DNA from: Tridacna crocea
Lineage: Eukaryota > Mollusca > Bivalvia > Cardiida > Cardiidae
DNA: 64,000 bases
Reading direction: 5' to 3'
Assembly: GCA_943736015.1 (NCBI GenBank)
Contig: OX031061.1
Coordinates: 18,943,192-19,007,191, forward strand
The notes under the pieces were generated by a model. The model was not told the DNA's origin and ran no database searches. It saw only the letters and a program-made list of their open reading frames with translations. Positions within the stretch are counted from its first letter, which is position 1, and each line of letters starts with the position of its first letter. Below, in pieces: positions 21,403 through 28,974 of the stretch. The position numbers were made by a program, and so were the translations under genes.

Positions 21403-22553
21403 ACTACGACGATTATCTAGCGAGTATCTATTACGACCCTTCCCATGCTGGAGCTTATGGTGGGGTAGAGAAATTATATAGAGCTGTTAGAAAAGATGGT
21501 AAATTTGTTCTTGGACGATCAAAAATTCGTAACTGGCTGTTAAAGCAAGAAGATTACGCCGTACATCGAGAAACCAGATCGAAATTTAAGCGACGGAGAG
21601 TAGTGGCTCCTTTTGTGGATTATCAGTGGGATTTGGACACCGCAAACATGGTTTTCTACAAGAAAGAGAATGCAGGATATGCGTATTTCGTCTTAGCAAT
21701 CGATATTTTATCGAAATTTGTATGGACGGTTCCTCTACGCAGCACTACAGGGCAAGAAATGGTGGAAGCTTTGAGACAAATGTTTGCTACTGGACGGAGA
21801 CCGAGTCATATTAGGAGTGACCAAGGAACTGAATTTCTCAATAAAAACGTCAAGACTTTTCTCAAAAAAGAAAATGTTACATTTTTCGTGACTCATAACG
21901 TGGTCAAGGCCTCCTATGCCGAAAGAGCCATTAAAACGATCAAATCTCGATTGGTTCGTTATATGACGCACAAACAAACAAGGCGGTGGATTGACGTTCT
22001 TCCCCAAATCACCGAAAGCTACAACAAGACTTACCATCGTTCTATTAAAAAAACACCAATCAGCGTTAAACCCAAAGACTCTGTGGACTTATGGAAATTA
22101 CAGTATGAGTCTACTTCAAAACTTGACAACAGTAGGATGCCAGCGCCGATCAAATCACTCGGTAAAAAGTACAAGATTCGAGGCAAAGCCATTTATAAAT
22201 ATAAAGTAGGTGATCTCGTGCGAGTGTCTTTTATACGCAAAGCTTTTCAACGAGAATATGATGAACGATGGTCCCGAGAACTATTTGTTATTAATGGTCG
22301 TTTCATGAGTGACGGTATTCCACAATATCGACTGAAAGATTATGCCGGAGAAGTTGTCAGTGGCACTTTTTACCAGAACCAGTTAAAGAAAGCATATGAA
22401 CAGGCGAGCTACTTCATCGAAAAAGTGATTCGTAATCGCACTCGAGCTGGGCAAAAGCAAATGTTAGTACGCTGGAAAGGTTGGCCATCTAAATTTGACT
22501 CGTGGGTTAATGCAGAAGATATTGACGATTTAAAAGGAGCTGTAATTGATTGA
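21387..22553 (+). CDS. Retrovirus-like (rve) integrase with C-terminal chromodomain
   Basis: 388 residues; cuts and joins the element ends into chromosomal DNA, producing the 6-bp duplication. Catalytic acidic residues: D in QWDLD (about 78), D in RSDQGTEF (about 148) and E in YAERAIK (about 182), the last two some 33 residues apart. An SH3-like linker region is followed near residues 340-385 by a chromodomain (YFIEKVI..VRWKGWPSKFDSWV) with the aromatic residues expected for binding methylated histone tails. This suggests chromatin-guided insertion. The start ATG lies inside the end of the PY frame. Intact. Confidence 0.95.
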   Translation: MVSTVNYDDYLASIYYDPSHAGAYGGVEKLYRAVRKDGKFVLGRSKIRNWLLKQEDYAVHRETRSKFKRRRVVAPFVDYQWDLDTANMVFYKKENAGYAYFVLAIDILSKFVWTVPLRSTTGQEMVEALRQMFATGRRPSHIRSDQGTEFLNKNVKTFLKKENVTFFVTHNVVKASYAERAIKTIKSRLVRYMTHKQTRRWIDVLPQITESYNKTYHRSIKKTPISVKPKDSVDLWKLQYESTSKLDNSRMPAPIKSLGKKYKIRGKAIYKYKVGDLVRVSFIRKAFQREYDERWSRELFVINGRFMSDGIPQYRLKDYAGEVVSGTFYQNQLKKAYEQASYFIEKVIRNRTRAGQKQMLVRWKGWPSKFDSWVNAEDIDDLKGAVID

Positions 22554-22568
22554 ATCTGAACATTAAAT

Positions 22569-22886
22569 ATGGCAATGTGGATTCGAAAACATCTACCTTT
22601 ACTTTCATTATTGGTTGATTCTCCAGACGATCAAAAAGTGGCGATTGTAAAGACTTTAACATCTACACAACTGAGGGCCGTGCAAGAAGCCATTTACAAC
22701 GTCCTTAAAGGGAACTGTCCTATTAACGACAAACTTAAGAAGAAGTTGGAGCACCACAAAATCAATATTCGTCGACTTGTGTCTAAAGATCTAACTCGTC
22801 AGCAGCAACGGCGACTTCTGGTAAAACACAGAGCAATTTTGCCTCTGATCCTGAAACCTGTGATCGAGTTTCTATCGACGAAATAA
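22569..22886 (+). CDS. Small PW-like Polinton protein
   Basis: 105 residues, 15 bases after the integrase stop. The middle is strongly basic and helical (GNCPINDKLKKKLEHHK.. then QQQRRLLVKHR), and the C-terminus is hydrophobic (ILPLILKPVIEFL). A short N-NxP-x-K-basic-hydrophobic protein next to the capsid genes is a recurrent feature of Polintons and adintoviruses; I recognise the pattern but know no function. A second in-frame ATG follows two codons in, at 22575. Confidence 0.7.
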   Translation: MAMWIRKHLPLLSLLVDSPDDQKVAIVKTLTSTQLRAVQEAIYNVLKGNCPINDKLKKKLEHHKINIRRLVSKDLTRQQQRRLLVKHRAILPLILKPVIEFLSTK

Positions 22887-22939
22887 TAGCGATTACCTGT
22901 GCTCGCAAGTGATTTCAGAACCCGGCTTTTCCTGCTGTG

Positions 22940-23374
22940 ATGGAGCACTATATGTATGTGCAAAGTGACGAGAGCAATGTCTTTTTCGAGGATAATACAA
23001 CAACGAAATTTAGAATTCAACTCAAGTTTCCTCTTTTCTTGCCTGGTCTTTGGAAAGTTGCTCTGGTTGAATTTCATGCTACCGAAAACGCCAGAGTTTC
23101 AAAAATAACTGCCGACGAAGGACTCTACATTTATTCGGATTTATGTAAAGGAAGTATTGTCTATGGGGAACAACGTGCCCTCTTAAGACGTCTTGAGAAG
23201 AATGCAAGAAACAAATGGGATTACATATTGGACAACCCCTTCTACCTCGACGTAACCAAGAACGAAATCAGAGACTTCGAAATCTATATAAAGCGTGAAA
23301 CGAACGCAGATTCCACACATTTAATGAAACCCCTGCATTTAACACTTCATTTCAAGCGCTATCCATTTTGGTGA
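22940..23374 (+). CDS. Minor capsid (penton) protein, single jelly-roll
   Basis: 144 residues. The pattern fits the Polinton minor capsid family: an opening strand with FFEDNTTTKFRIQL, then LPGLWKVALVEF, a middle NPFYLDV, and an ending LHLTLHF. In this family it forms the five-fold vertices. I start at ATG 22940, because the frame opens three bases earlier with GTG. It is the first ATG after a splice-acceptor-like GATTTCAG/AACCC (22917-22919), so it could be reached by a spliced leader. The stop is followed two bases later by the next ATG. Confidence 0.85.
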   Translation: MEHYMYVQSDESNVFFEDNTTTKFRIQLKFPLFLPGLWKVALVEFHATENARVSKITADEGLYIYSDLCKGSIVYGEQRALLRRLEKNARNKWDYILDNPFYLDVTKNEIRDFEIYIKRETNADSTHLMKPLHLTLHFKRYPFW

Positions 23375-23376
23375 AA

Positions 23377-23808
23377 ATGAAACTGTACGTGCCAAACCCT
23401 CAACTTTGGGTGGATTTCTTTGATCGCGTCAGCCGAGGTAAAGCCAGCTTACAACAGACTGGGAGAGGACGATTTCCTAGTGTCATTGAGGTGAGTCCTT
23501 CGTCGCACCCAGAAGAAAGGAAAGTCGCTATTAATGCTGTATTGCCTACGGAACAGGTCACTGCACAGGCCAAAGCGCAGCTGGAACGAGAACATATAAA
23601 TCCAAAACAGGTGGAGAACGCCTTTCAAAGTCTCTCAAGACTTCGTAGGAGTAACAAGAAAAGGAAGGCTAGGGATCCTTCGAGTAGCCAAAATAAACGC
23701 AGGAAGACTCAAAAGGATAGAGGAAGGGTGTCACGGAAAAGGGTGAATAAAACCAAGACAAAGCTTTTAAAAAGGAACAAACAGACGGATATCTTCGAAA
23801 TCAAGTAA
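23377..23808 (+). CDS. PC-like basic protein between the capsid genes
   Basis: 143 residues. The conserved opening KLYVPNPQLWVDFFDRV is typical of the small protein between minor and major capsid genes in Polintons. The C-terminal third is very rich in lysine and arginine with nuclear-localisation-like stretches (NKKRKAR, KRRK). Role unknown; a nucleic-acid-binding virion core protein is plausible. Its stop overlaps the major capsid start by one base (TAATG). The frame opens at TTG 23368, but ATG 23377 follows the previous stop directly. Confidence 0.7.
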   Translation: MKLYVPNPQLWVDFFDRVSRGKASLQQTGRGRFPSVIEVSPSSHPEERKVAINAVLPTEQVTAQAKAQLEREHINPKQVENAFQSLSRLRRSNKKRKARDPSSSQNKRRKTQKDRGRVSRKRVNKTKTKLLKRNKQTDIFEIK

Positions 23809-25334
23809 TGTCGGTGTTTAACGAAACTGAATTCAAAGAGGGCCTCGTGTCGGAGCTCTCTGTTTTTGACTTGCCAAGTACCCAAACAAGCGTAACAGAC
23901 GTGTACTACGATGAAATTCGCCCACTATCGCAGGTTTCGGATGACAGTCCCTTCGAGTTTAAAATCAGCGGACAAAATTCGATGGATTATGTGGATCTCA
24001 AGAACTCTCAACTTTACGTTAGACTGAAAGTGGAAAAAGCAGATGGTACTGCTTTAACGAAAGGGGCAAAAGTCGGACCGGTTAACCTGTTTCTTCAAGC
24101 GCTCTTTTCGTCAACAGAAGTCACTCTTCAAAACAAAGCGACGATGAATTGTAACTATAACCCTTACAGGGCTTATATTCACACATTGTTAAACTACGGA
24201 ACAGATGCTGTCAAAAGTCAGTTGGATACTCAACTTTTTATACAAGATGATGCCGACAGCCCAGGAGTCACTGATCCCTCTGGAACCAACAATGGACTCT
24301 TCGAACGTGCTAATACAATTGCCGAATCCAAACGCATCGATTTACAAGGACCCATCTTCCACGATTTATTTTCCATGTCGAGATATTTGTTGAATCAGGT
24401 GGATGTCAAAATTAAATTGTACAGGAGCCCGAACAACTTTTGCCTAGTGACCGGCGATGCCAACGACTATCGTATAATTATCGAAGATATCTATATTCTG
24501 GTGAAAAAAGTCAGAGTCAGCCCCGCCGTCATCTACGGACACTCAAAAATTTTGGAAAGGCAGAATGCACTGTATCCCTACAATAAGGTCGAGGTGAGGT
24601 CAGTGAGTATTCCGACGGGTTCGACCAACTACACCTGGGAAAATATGTTTCAAGGAAGACGACCAAATAAAATCGTCCTTGGATTTGTGAAAAGTAAAGC
24701 TGTAAGCGGGGATTACAAAACAAATCCGTTTAACTTTGAGAACTGCACCATACAACAAATTGCAGTTTATAACGATGGTTTACCCGTAGAAAGAAGTGCA
24801 CTCAAGTTGGACTTTGATGCCGCCGGAGGAACTTCCATCATACGAGGCTACACCAATTTGCTGGTTTCGAGTGGGAAATGGAGAGAAGACGGGGGCAATC
24901 TTCTGGACAGAGATCACTATATAAGCGGTTCCACGTTATTCGCCTTTCAGTTGGAACCCAACTTTCCTCAGCACGGAGAATATCTATCATTGGTGAAGAT
25001 GGGCAATGTGAGGCTCGAAGTTTCATTCAAGACAGCATTATCGGGTAATTTTACTGTTTTAATCTCAACTTGTCGGTATTCTGCATTTTTAACTTCAAAT
25101 GTAAGCATCATTTTAAGTTTATGTCTGAGATAGTTGCTTGCACATTTATGAAGACACTATCTCGAAGCGCTGAAAGCACTAATTGGACTCTGATGACATT
25201 GATTTGTAGAATTGAAAAGTAATCTATCTTAATCCTTTACCTGATAAACCTATGTTAGACTCTTCTAATTTCAAAAGTATGGACAAACGGGGATAAAAGT
25301 AACTGAGTTACGAGCAATGTCTCCTTTTTTCCAC

Positions 25335-25367
<33 letters not shown>

Positions 25368-25558
25368 CTATTTGTTGTTGATGTGTCAAAATGTGTATGG
25401 AACGGGTAAAAGGTTAAGATTACGCCGTCTGTTTAAAAGACATTTTTGTTTTAAATATATTTTTTTGTGTTTCAGAACCCATGAGTTGTATTGTGTACAG
25501 CGAAGGTCCTGGATACTTCGAAATAAACCAAGAGAGAGACGTCATTGTACAATTATGA
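23808..25558 (+). CDS. Major capsid protein, double jelly-roll (two exons)
   Basis: Exon 1 is 23808-25044 and exon 2 25476-25558. Read straight through, the frame would add some 29 unrelated residues and stop at 25133. Splicing at TCGG/GTAATT to TTTCAG/AACCC keeps the frame and supplies a C-terminal strand ending in a FEIDxxRNVIV-like motif typical of Polinton major capsid proteins. About 440 residues. Early signatures: PFEFKISGQNSMDYVDL (about 45-61), and AxVGPVNLFLQALFSSTEVTLQ-like text near 85-110. It forms the hexon-like capsomers. Exon 2 ends in TGA overlapping the protease ATG (ATGA). Confidence 0.88.
25045..25475 (+). other. Intron of the major capsid gene, containing a PBM MITE
   Basis: 431 bases with GT..AG ends and a poor-coding interior: a type B/C PBM copy (25229-25417), a 27-base poly-A and a good polypyrimidine tract before TTTCAG. 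The MITE may have entered an existing intron. Confidence 0.75.
25229..25417 (+). mobile_element. PBM MITE (type B/C) inside the capsid intron
   Basis: TTAATCCTTTACC to GGGTAAAAGGTTAA with TTACGAGCAATGTCTCC remaining from the hairpin; one arm is replaced by poly-A at 25340-25366. Confidence 0.7.
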
Positions 25559-26079
25559 ATACTTCACAATTACAATGTATCATTTCCTGCGACCCAGTGT
25601 TACACAAACAAACTTTGGGTGTGTTTGCCGCTGATCAGTTACCATGCGTCTTACCGAACAAAGCATGTGGATTAATTGCCAATACCGATGTCAGCAGCAG
25701 GCCTGGACAACACTGGCTCGCGTTTTTCATTAGGGACAATACAGTAGAGTGTTTTGATAGTTATGGCCAGGATCCTGGTGTATATAACTCTCTGTTCAGT
25801 CTCTGGTTACGTCGGCATGCCAAGACCGTACGTGTGAACCGTCATCGCCTTCAAAGTGAATATTCTAATGTGTGTGGACTTTATTGCGTTTATTTCTTAC
25901 GGCAAAGATTCTTAGGGAAATGTATGGAAACGATTGTTCAATCATTTATAGAAAGTGCTCCTGTGGTAAATGATCAGTATATAAAAGACTTGTTTTGGCG
26001 TGTATATCCTCTTTGTGTAAGGAATGATTTTGTATATAATCAAAGTTGCAAACCAAGCTGCGATGAATTTTCCAACTGA
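25555..26079 (+). CDS. Adenain/Ulp1-like cysteine maturation protease
   Basis: 174 residues from ATG 25555. The catalytic set is visible: His in GQHWLAFF (about 55), Asp in ECFDSYG (about 70), Gln in RLQSEY (about 101) and Cys in NVCGLYC (about 107). Known role: processing capsid and core proteins during virion maturation. The frame is open upstream to 25336, but that part lies in the capsid intron and overlaps capsid exon 2. ATG 25555 shares ATGA with the capsid stop and is the second ATG after the acceptor at 25475. A polyadenylation signal AATAAA overlaps the stop codon. Confidence 0.92.
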   Translation: MNTSQLQCIISCDPVLHKQTLGVFAADQLPCVLPNKACGLIANTDVSSRPGQHWLAFFIRDNTVECFDSYGQDPGVYNSLFSLWLRRHAKTVRVNRHRLQSEYSNVCGLYCVYFLRQRFLGKCMETIVQSFIESAPVVNDQYIKDLFWRVYPLCVRNDFVYNQSCKPSCDEFSN

Positions 26080-26084
26080 ATAAA
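26079..26084 (+). terminator. Polyadenylation signal ending the rightward block
   Basis: AATAAA begins at the last base of the protease stop codon (TGAATAAAG), giving the rightward transcripts a very short 3' end. Confidence 0.7.
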
Positions 26085-26229
26085 GTACATAACTATGTTG
26101 ACTTTATCTGGATTGGAAATTTCATCGTATGTTGTAGACAAACCACGTGACTTCCCTTTGTCTACTCTTAATCTGATAAATCTGAAACACGTTCAATTTC
26201 TTTATTCAATTATCTAAAACTTGATACGC

Positions 26230-26279
26230 AGATTTGATACTTTATCCTGTGTTCTATACATATATAAAACATCAAATCT
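26230..26279. repeat. Stem-loop 1 between the convergent gene blocks
   Basis: AGATTTGAT pairs with ATCAAATCT around a 32-base loop. It is the first of three related structures in the 720-bp gap between protease and BIR gene. Confidence 0.6.
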
Positions 26280-26360
26280 ATTCCAACATCCATAAATGTC
26301 TGAAGCTGGATTATGATTTTTACATATTATAAATTTAATACATATTATAAACTTAATACA

Positions 26361-26412
26361 TAGACTTGATATTTTATTGTATGTTCTATAGATAAATATA
26401 ATATCAAATCTA
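26361..26412. repeat. Stem-loop 2 between the convergent gene blocks
   Basis: TAGACTTGATATT against AATATCAAATCTA with one mismatch. The loop (ATTGTATGTTCTATAGATAA) resembles that of stem-loop 1. Confidence 0.6.
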
Positions 26413-26458
26413 TTCAAACGAAGCAATAGAAAGCTGGAACATATTTTCTATTTTTAAA

Positions 26459-26513
26459 GTAGACTGGATCTTTTGTCCTATGTACAAAACATATTGTAAA
26501 ATACCCAGTCTAC
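26459..26513. repeat. Stem-loop 3 between the convergent gene blocks
   Basis: GTAGACTGG pairs perfectly with CCAGTCTAC. The loop (TTTTGTCCTATGTACAAAAC) is again related, but both stem arms changed together compared with stem-loop 1. Confidence 0.6.
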
Positions 26514-26755
26514 GAAAACTAGTATGGACTTGAAAACCTAACAAGACGGGGTAAGAAATAATATCTTTTTTAAACTTGTAATATTTATTTCCATAACTTT
26601 ATTTATTGAAAAAATATTATCTTGTTTATGTAATAAAACAACATGTATAATCCACTTGATTTATTCGTTTCGTTTCTTCACAATTTTGTCCCAGAATCAA
26701 AAGTCCGATGTTTGGAAGTCTGTCCTAGAACAAAAAGTTAGTAAAATGTCACAGA

Positions 26756-26761
26756 TTTATT
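26756..26761 (-). terminator. Candidate polyadenylation signal for the leftward block
   Basis: TTTATT on the + strand (AATAAA on -), about 40 bases past the BIR gene stop at 26801. Another lies at about 26659-26664. Confidence 0.5.
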
Positions 26762-26800
26762 ATTCCTGTTCATCGACAAAGCAACGAAGGAAGTCTGATG

Positions 26801-27181
26801 TCACTCGTCTGGCTCGTCTTTCATCTCGTTTTTTGCCCATGGACCTTGAAGAGCGGCACACTTCCACAAATCATACGGTTTGGAAGACATGGCTGGTGTG
26901 CCACTATGACCTTTGAGTCTCACGCCTCCAACCATCTTCATATAAAAACAGTTCTTCCCGTGAATGAAATGTTCTAGCCAAGGATCATCGTCGGATTTCC
27001 ATCCCCACAGCATAACTCCACAAGCAAAACAAGTCACTCTGTCACTCACGTTACTATAAAACAATCCGGCGTGAGCCAAACTATAATCAGATTGACTCAG
27101 TTGCGGCGGCCACAACGAATAACTCGCCAGTCGGTCCTTAAATAAACTGTATTCTGGGTGTGCCAAGTTGTGTAAATCCAT
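26801..27181 (-). CDS. Single-BIR protein (inhibitor-of-apoptosis-like)
   Basis: 126 residues. A full BIR zinc-binding pattern lies near residues 50-82: C-x2-C-x16-H-x6-C (CFACG .. EHFIHGKNC), with the usual upstream GLFYS..DRVTC and the W..DDDP stretch. No RING, CARD or second BIR follows; the C-terminal 40 residues are low-complexity. Known: BIR domains bind caspases or other BIR partners, and viral IAPs block death of infected cells. Bivalves have many host IAP genes, so capture from a host is a reasonable inference. ATG at 27181 is chosen; the frame opens two codons earlier with GTG. Confidence 0.88.
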   Translation of the reverse strand: MDLHNLAHPEYSLFKDRLASYSLWPPQLSQSDYSLAHAGLFYSNVSDRVTCFACGVMLWGWKSDDDPWLEHFIHGKNCFYMKMVGGVRLKGHSGTPAMSSKPYDLWKCAALQGPWAKNEMKDEPDE

Positions 27182-27227
27182 TTTCACGGTACAACCTCCT
27201 TATCCTATGTGAGAGCCTCTCACGTGT

Positions 27228-27605
27228 TCAAAAGTATTTATCTAAACTTCTGAGCTGAGAAGTTATCTGCATGATTCGTTTTTTCCAGCTTGGTGTTTTC
27301 ATGGTTTGCCGCCAGTCAGGACAATTCAATTTTAACTCGTACATGGCAATATACTCTGGAGTCGCAATTTGTGATGCAGCTTCCCTCCACTTGATCAGAA
27401 TGTCACACTCGTCAATCTCGGACAGTATGTTTTCAAAGTATAGAATTAACTGTTGTTGCTGGCTTAATAAAACACATGAATGATCCGTTTGTGATAGAGA
27501 TTCGACCTGGCATCCTTCGCACAATCGGCGCACTATTTCGGGTTGACACCGTAAAATTTCTTTTGCGTAAAAAAAGTCCAGATATGAATTCAGTAAATTG
27601 GCCAT
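27228..27605 (-). CDS. Small C-x2-C..H-x-C protein, function unknown
   Basis: 125 residues. Near residues 29-46 a probable metal-binding motif, LCEGC followed by SQTDHSCV (C-x2-C-x9-H-x-C), is embedded in helical sequence. The combination GC..(P/L)SQ..H-x-C recurs, as far as I recall, in small right-end proteins of Polintons of aquatic animals, but I cannot verify this here. It has its own TATA box (27636-27648) and lies between the other two leftward genes. No enzyme motif is visible. Confidence 0.65.
   Translation of the reverse strand: MANLLNSYLDFFYAKEILRCQPEIVRRLCEGCQVESLSQTDHSCVLLSQQQQLILYFENILSEIDECDILIKWREAASQIATPEYIAMYELKLNCPDWRQTMKTPSWKKRIMQITSQLRSLDKYF
27236..27243 (-). promoter_or_regulatory. 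Weak TATA-like site upstream of the BIR gene
   Basis: GATAAATA on the - strand, about 55 bases before the BIR start and overlapping the end of the preceding leftward gene. Confidence 0.3.
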
Positions 27606-27635
27606 GTTGAAATAAGCCGATCATGTGTTGCCCAC

Positions 27636-27648
27636 TATTTATATATAT
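27636..27648 (-). promoter_or_regulatory. TATA box for the C-x2-C..H-x-C gene
   Basis: TATATATAAATAG on the - strand, 31-43 bases upstream of the ATG at 27605. It implies a separate promoter and a very short leader. Confidence 0.6.
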
Positions 27649-27674
27649 TTTTTCAGTCTTCAATAGTGTCCGTT

Positions 27675-28037
27675 TCACTCTCCTGAAACACAATTTGTGA
27701 CGTGTATTTGGTCCTCATGATGAAGGCATTCCATTTCTGTAGAAAATCGAAGTCCGCAATAGCAACACATCCATCGACAGCAACAGTCACATTTTTCTAA
27801 AGACTCTTTCAAAAACGCAATACTAACTTGCGAGTTGCAGATAGCGCTAAAGACCTCAAAAGGAAGTTTAATGAATTTACTCCCACTTCGAAGTAATACG
27901 TATGTCGATGATTTGCCTAGCTTCACTTCCAAAGAAAAACGGTCGTCAAAATGACAACTTACTCGATGTTCATCCCAGGTCACACTTTTAAACTCATCCA
28001 TCTTGTGAAAATAACCCTCTACTTGCTTTTGGGTCAT
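27675..28037 (-). CDS. Right-end protein with C2H2 finger; possible PC4-like fold
   Basis: 120 residues, the gene closest to the right TIR (207 bases away). The C-terminus has a Cys2His2 finger (CCYCGLRFS..HHEDQIH, about 92-112) preceded by a CDCCC cluster. The middle (SSTYVLLRSGSKFIKLPFEVFSAI) has the strand-strand-helix look of PC4-type single-strand DNA-binding proteins, which occur in some Polintons. That resemblance is weak and is inference. Possible roles are early regulation or DNA binding. ATG at 28037; no clear TATA upstream. Confidence 0.6.
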   Translation of the reverse strand: MTQKQVEGYFHKMDEFKSVTWDEHRVSCHFDDRFSLEVKLGKSSTYVLLRSGSKFIKLPFEVFSAICNSQVSIAFLKESLEKCDCCCRWMCCYCGLRFSTEMECLHHEDQIHVTNCVSGE

Positions 28038-28243
28038 AGTCGCTACTGACTATAGTAGTTACTATAACTTACTAAAATATCAACCAACCAGCAGCGAGAA
28101 TAATGGCAAGACGTAGCTTGTTCCCCTTCAGTCCCTTCACTTTATCTAACATTTCTTTTGCGACAGAATTTATAGCGTTTTTCTATGTCACCGAGTTATC
28201 GTAACTATTTTTAGTGAAGAGACGCACCGTGTGAAGGGGTGAA
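28038..28243. other. Spacer between leftward genes and right TIR
   Basis: About 200 bases without a reading frame. It presumably holds the promoter of the leftward block but has no consensus TATA that I would defend. Confidence 0.4.
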
Positions 28244-28632
28244 AGGTAGGTGTCACGCTATGGTACACACGATATGGGCTCATACATAAGCTACAAAATG
28301 AGCGCTAAATTTGAAAAGACGTTTAACGCTGACACATGTCAACCCAATCACGTATGACCCACCATTCTCACGTCACGCGGTAATAGGTCATCTATTTCAA
28401 GAATCAACCGAAAACATGCACCGACATGCTTCCATCTACACCTATTTTTAGTAATGACACGTCGAAAACACGCTTTGACCTGATTTTTAGCTCTATTTTT
28501 AGTCCTGATATCACCTGATGACCTGATGACCTGAAGGACGTCCAAAATGGCGGCGGTTAAGGTCATTCCACCTCAACCTCCTCCTCCTCCTCCTCCTCAC
28601 GAAGGGGCAGCTGGTGCTCTGACATCACTACT
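28244..28632 (-). repeat. Polinton right terminal inverted repeat
   Basis: 389-bp inverted partner of 9434-9819, ending ..CATCACTACT. It carries one extra CTC triplet and a T for C change relative to the left copy. Confidence 0.96.
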
Positions 28633-28638
28633 CGCCGC
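28633..28638. repeat. Polinton target-site duplication, right
   Basis: CGCCGC immediately after the terminal CACTACT of the right inverted repeat, matching 9428-9433. The left flank (..AGCGATA) and right flank (TCTAGTGC..) together give the empty site. Confidence 0.95.
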
Positions 28639-28974
28639 TCTAGTGCTATTAGAATCGCCATGACGACTATTTTGTAAGGTAAATGGCCTTGGATTTTGTA
28701 TTTAGGGGCCCGGGTATCTGCACTTGGCAGATCGCCGTTCTGTCACATACCAACACCGACTGCCGCCTCCTAGCTGCTTTTCAATCTCCGCCCTGCCGCC
28801 GGCAGATATTTTTAAGTCGTACGGTGGCATGTCGGTAGCATAACGGCAGTAGGTCAGATGGTGGAGAGTGGCAGTTAGTTCCTACGATCGCCGGCCGAAG
28901 TTTAAAGGCCCTCGAACCCCAAGACTGATTAAAAATCAGGCTACATCCCGCCTGCCGCTTGATAGCCACCGCGC

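Larger units (their letters stand above)
9434..28632 (+). mobile_element. Complete Polinton/Maverick (polintovirus-like) element
   Basis: Seen: near-identical inverted repeats at both ends (9434-9819 and 28244-28632), exact 6-bp flanking duplication CGCCGC, termini beginning AG and ending CT, and a full gene set: protein-primed PolB, packaging ATPase, PY, integrase, PW, minor capsid, PC, major capsid and protease, plus three leftward accessory genes. Known: Polintons are 15-25 kb, make 6-bp duplications and carry PolB, integrase, ATPase and Ulp1/adenain-like protease; the double and single jelly-roll capsid genes imply virion formation. No frameshift or premature stop is visible in any core gene once two introns (15176-15448 and 25045-25475) are allowed, and the TIRs differ by one substitution and one triplet. 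Inference: a recent insertion that may still be functional. Confidence 0.97.

Noticed and set aside
21387-22553. LTR retrotransposon or retrovirus integrase
   Set aside because: No reverse transcriptase, protease or LTR nearby; it sits between PY and capsid genes within defined Polinton termini.
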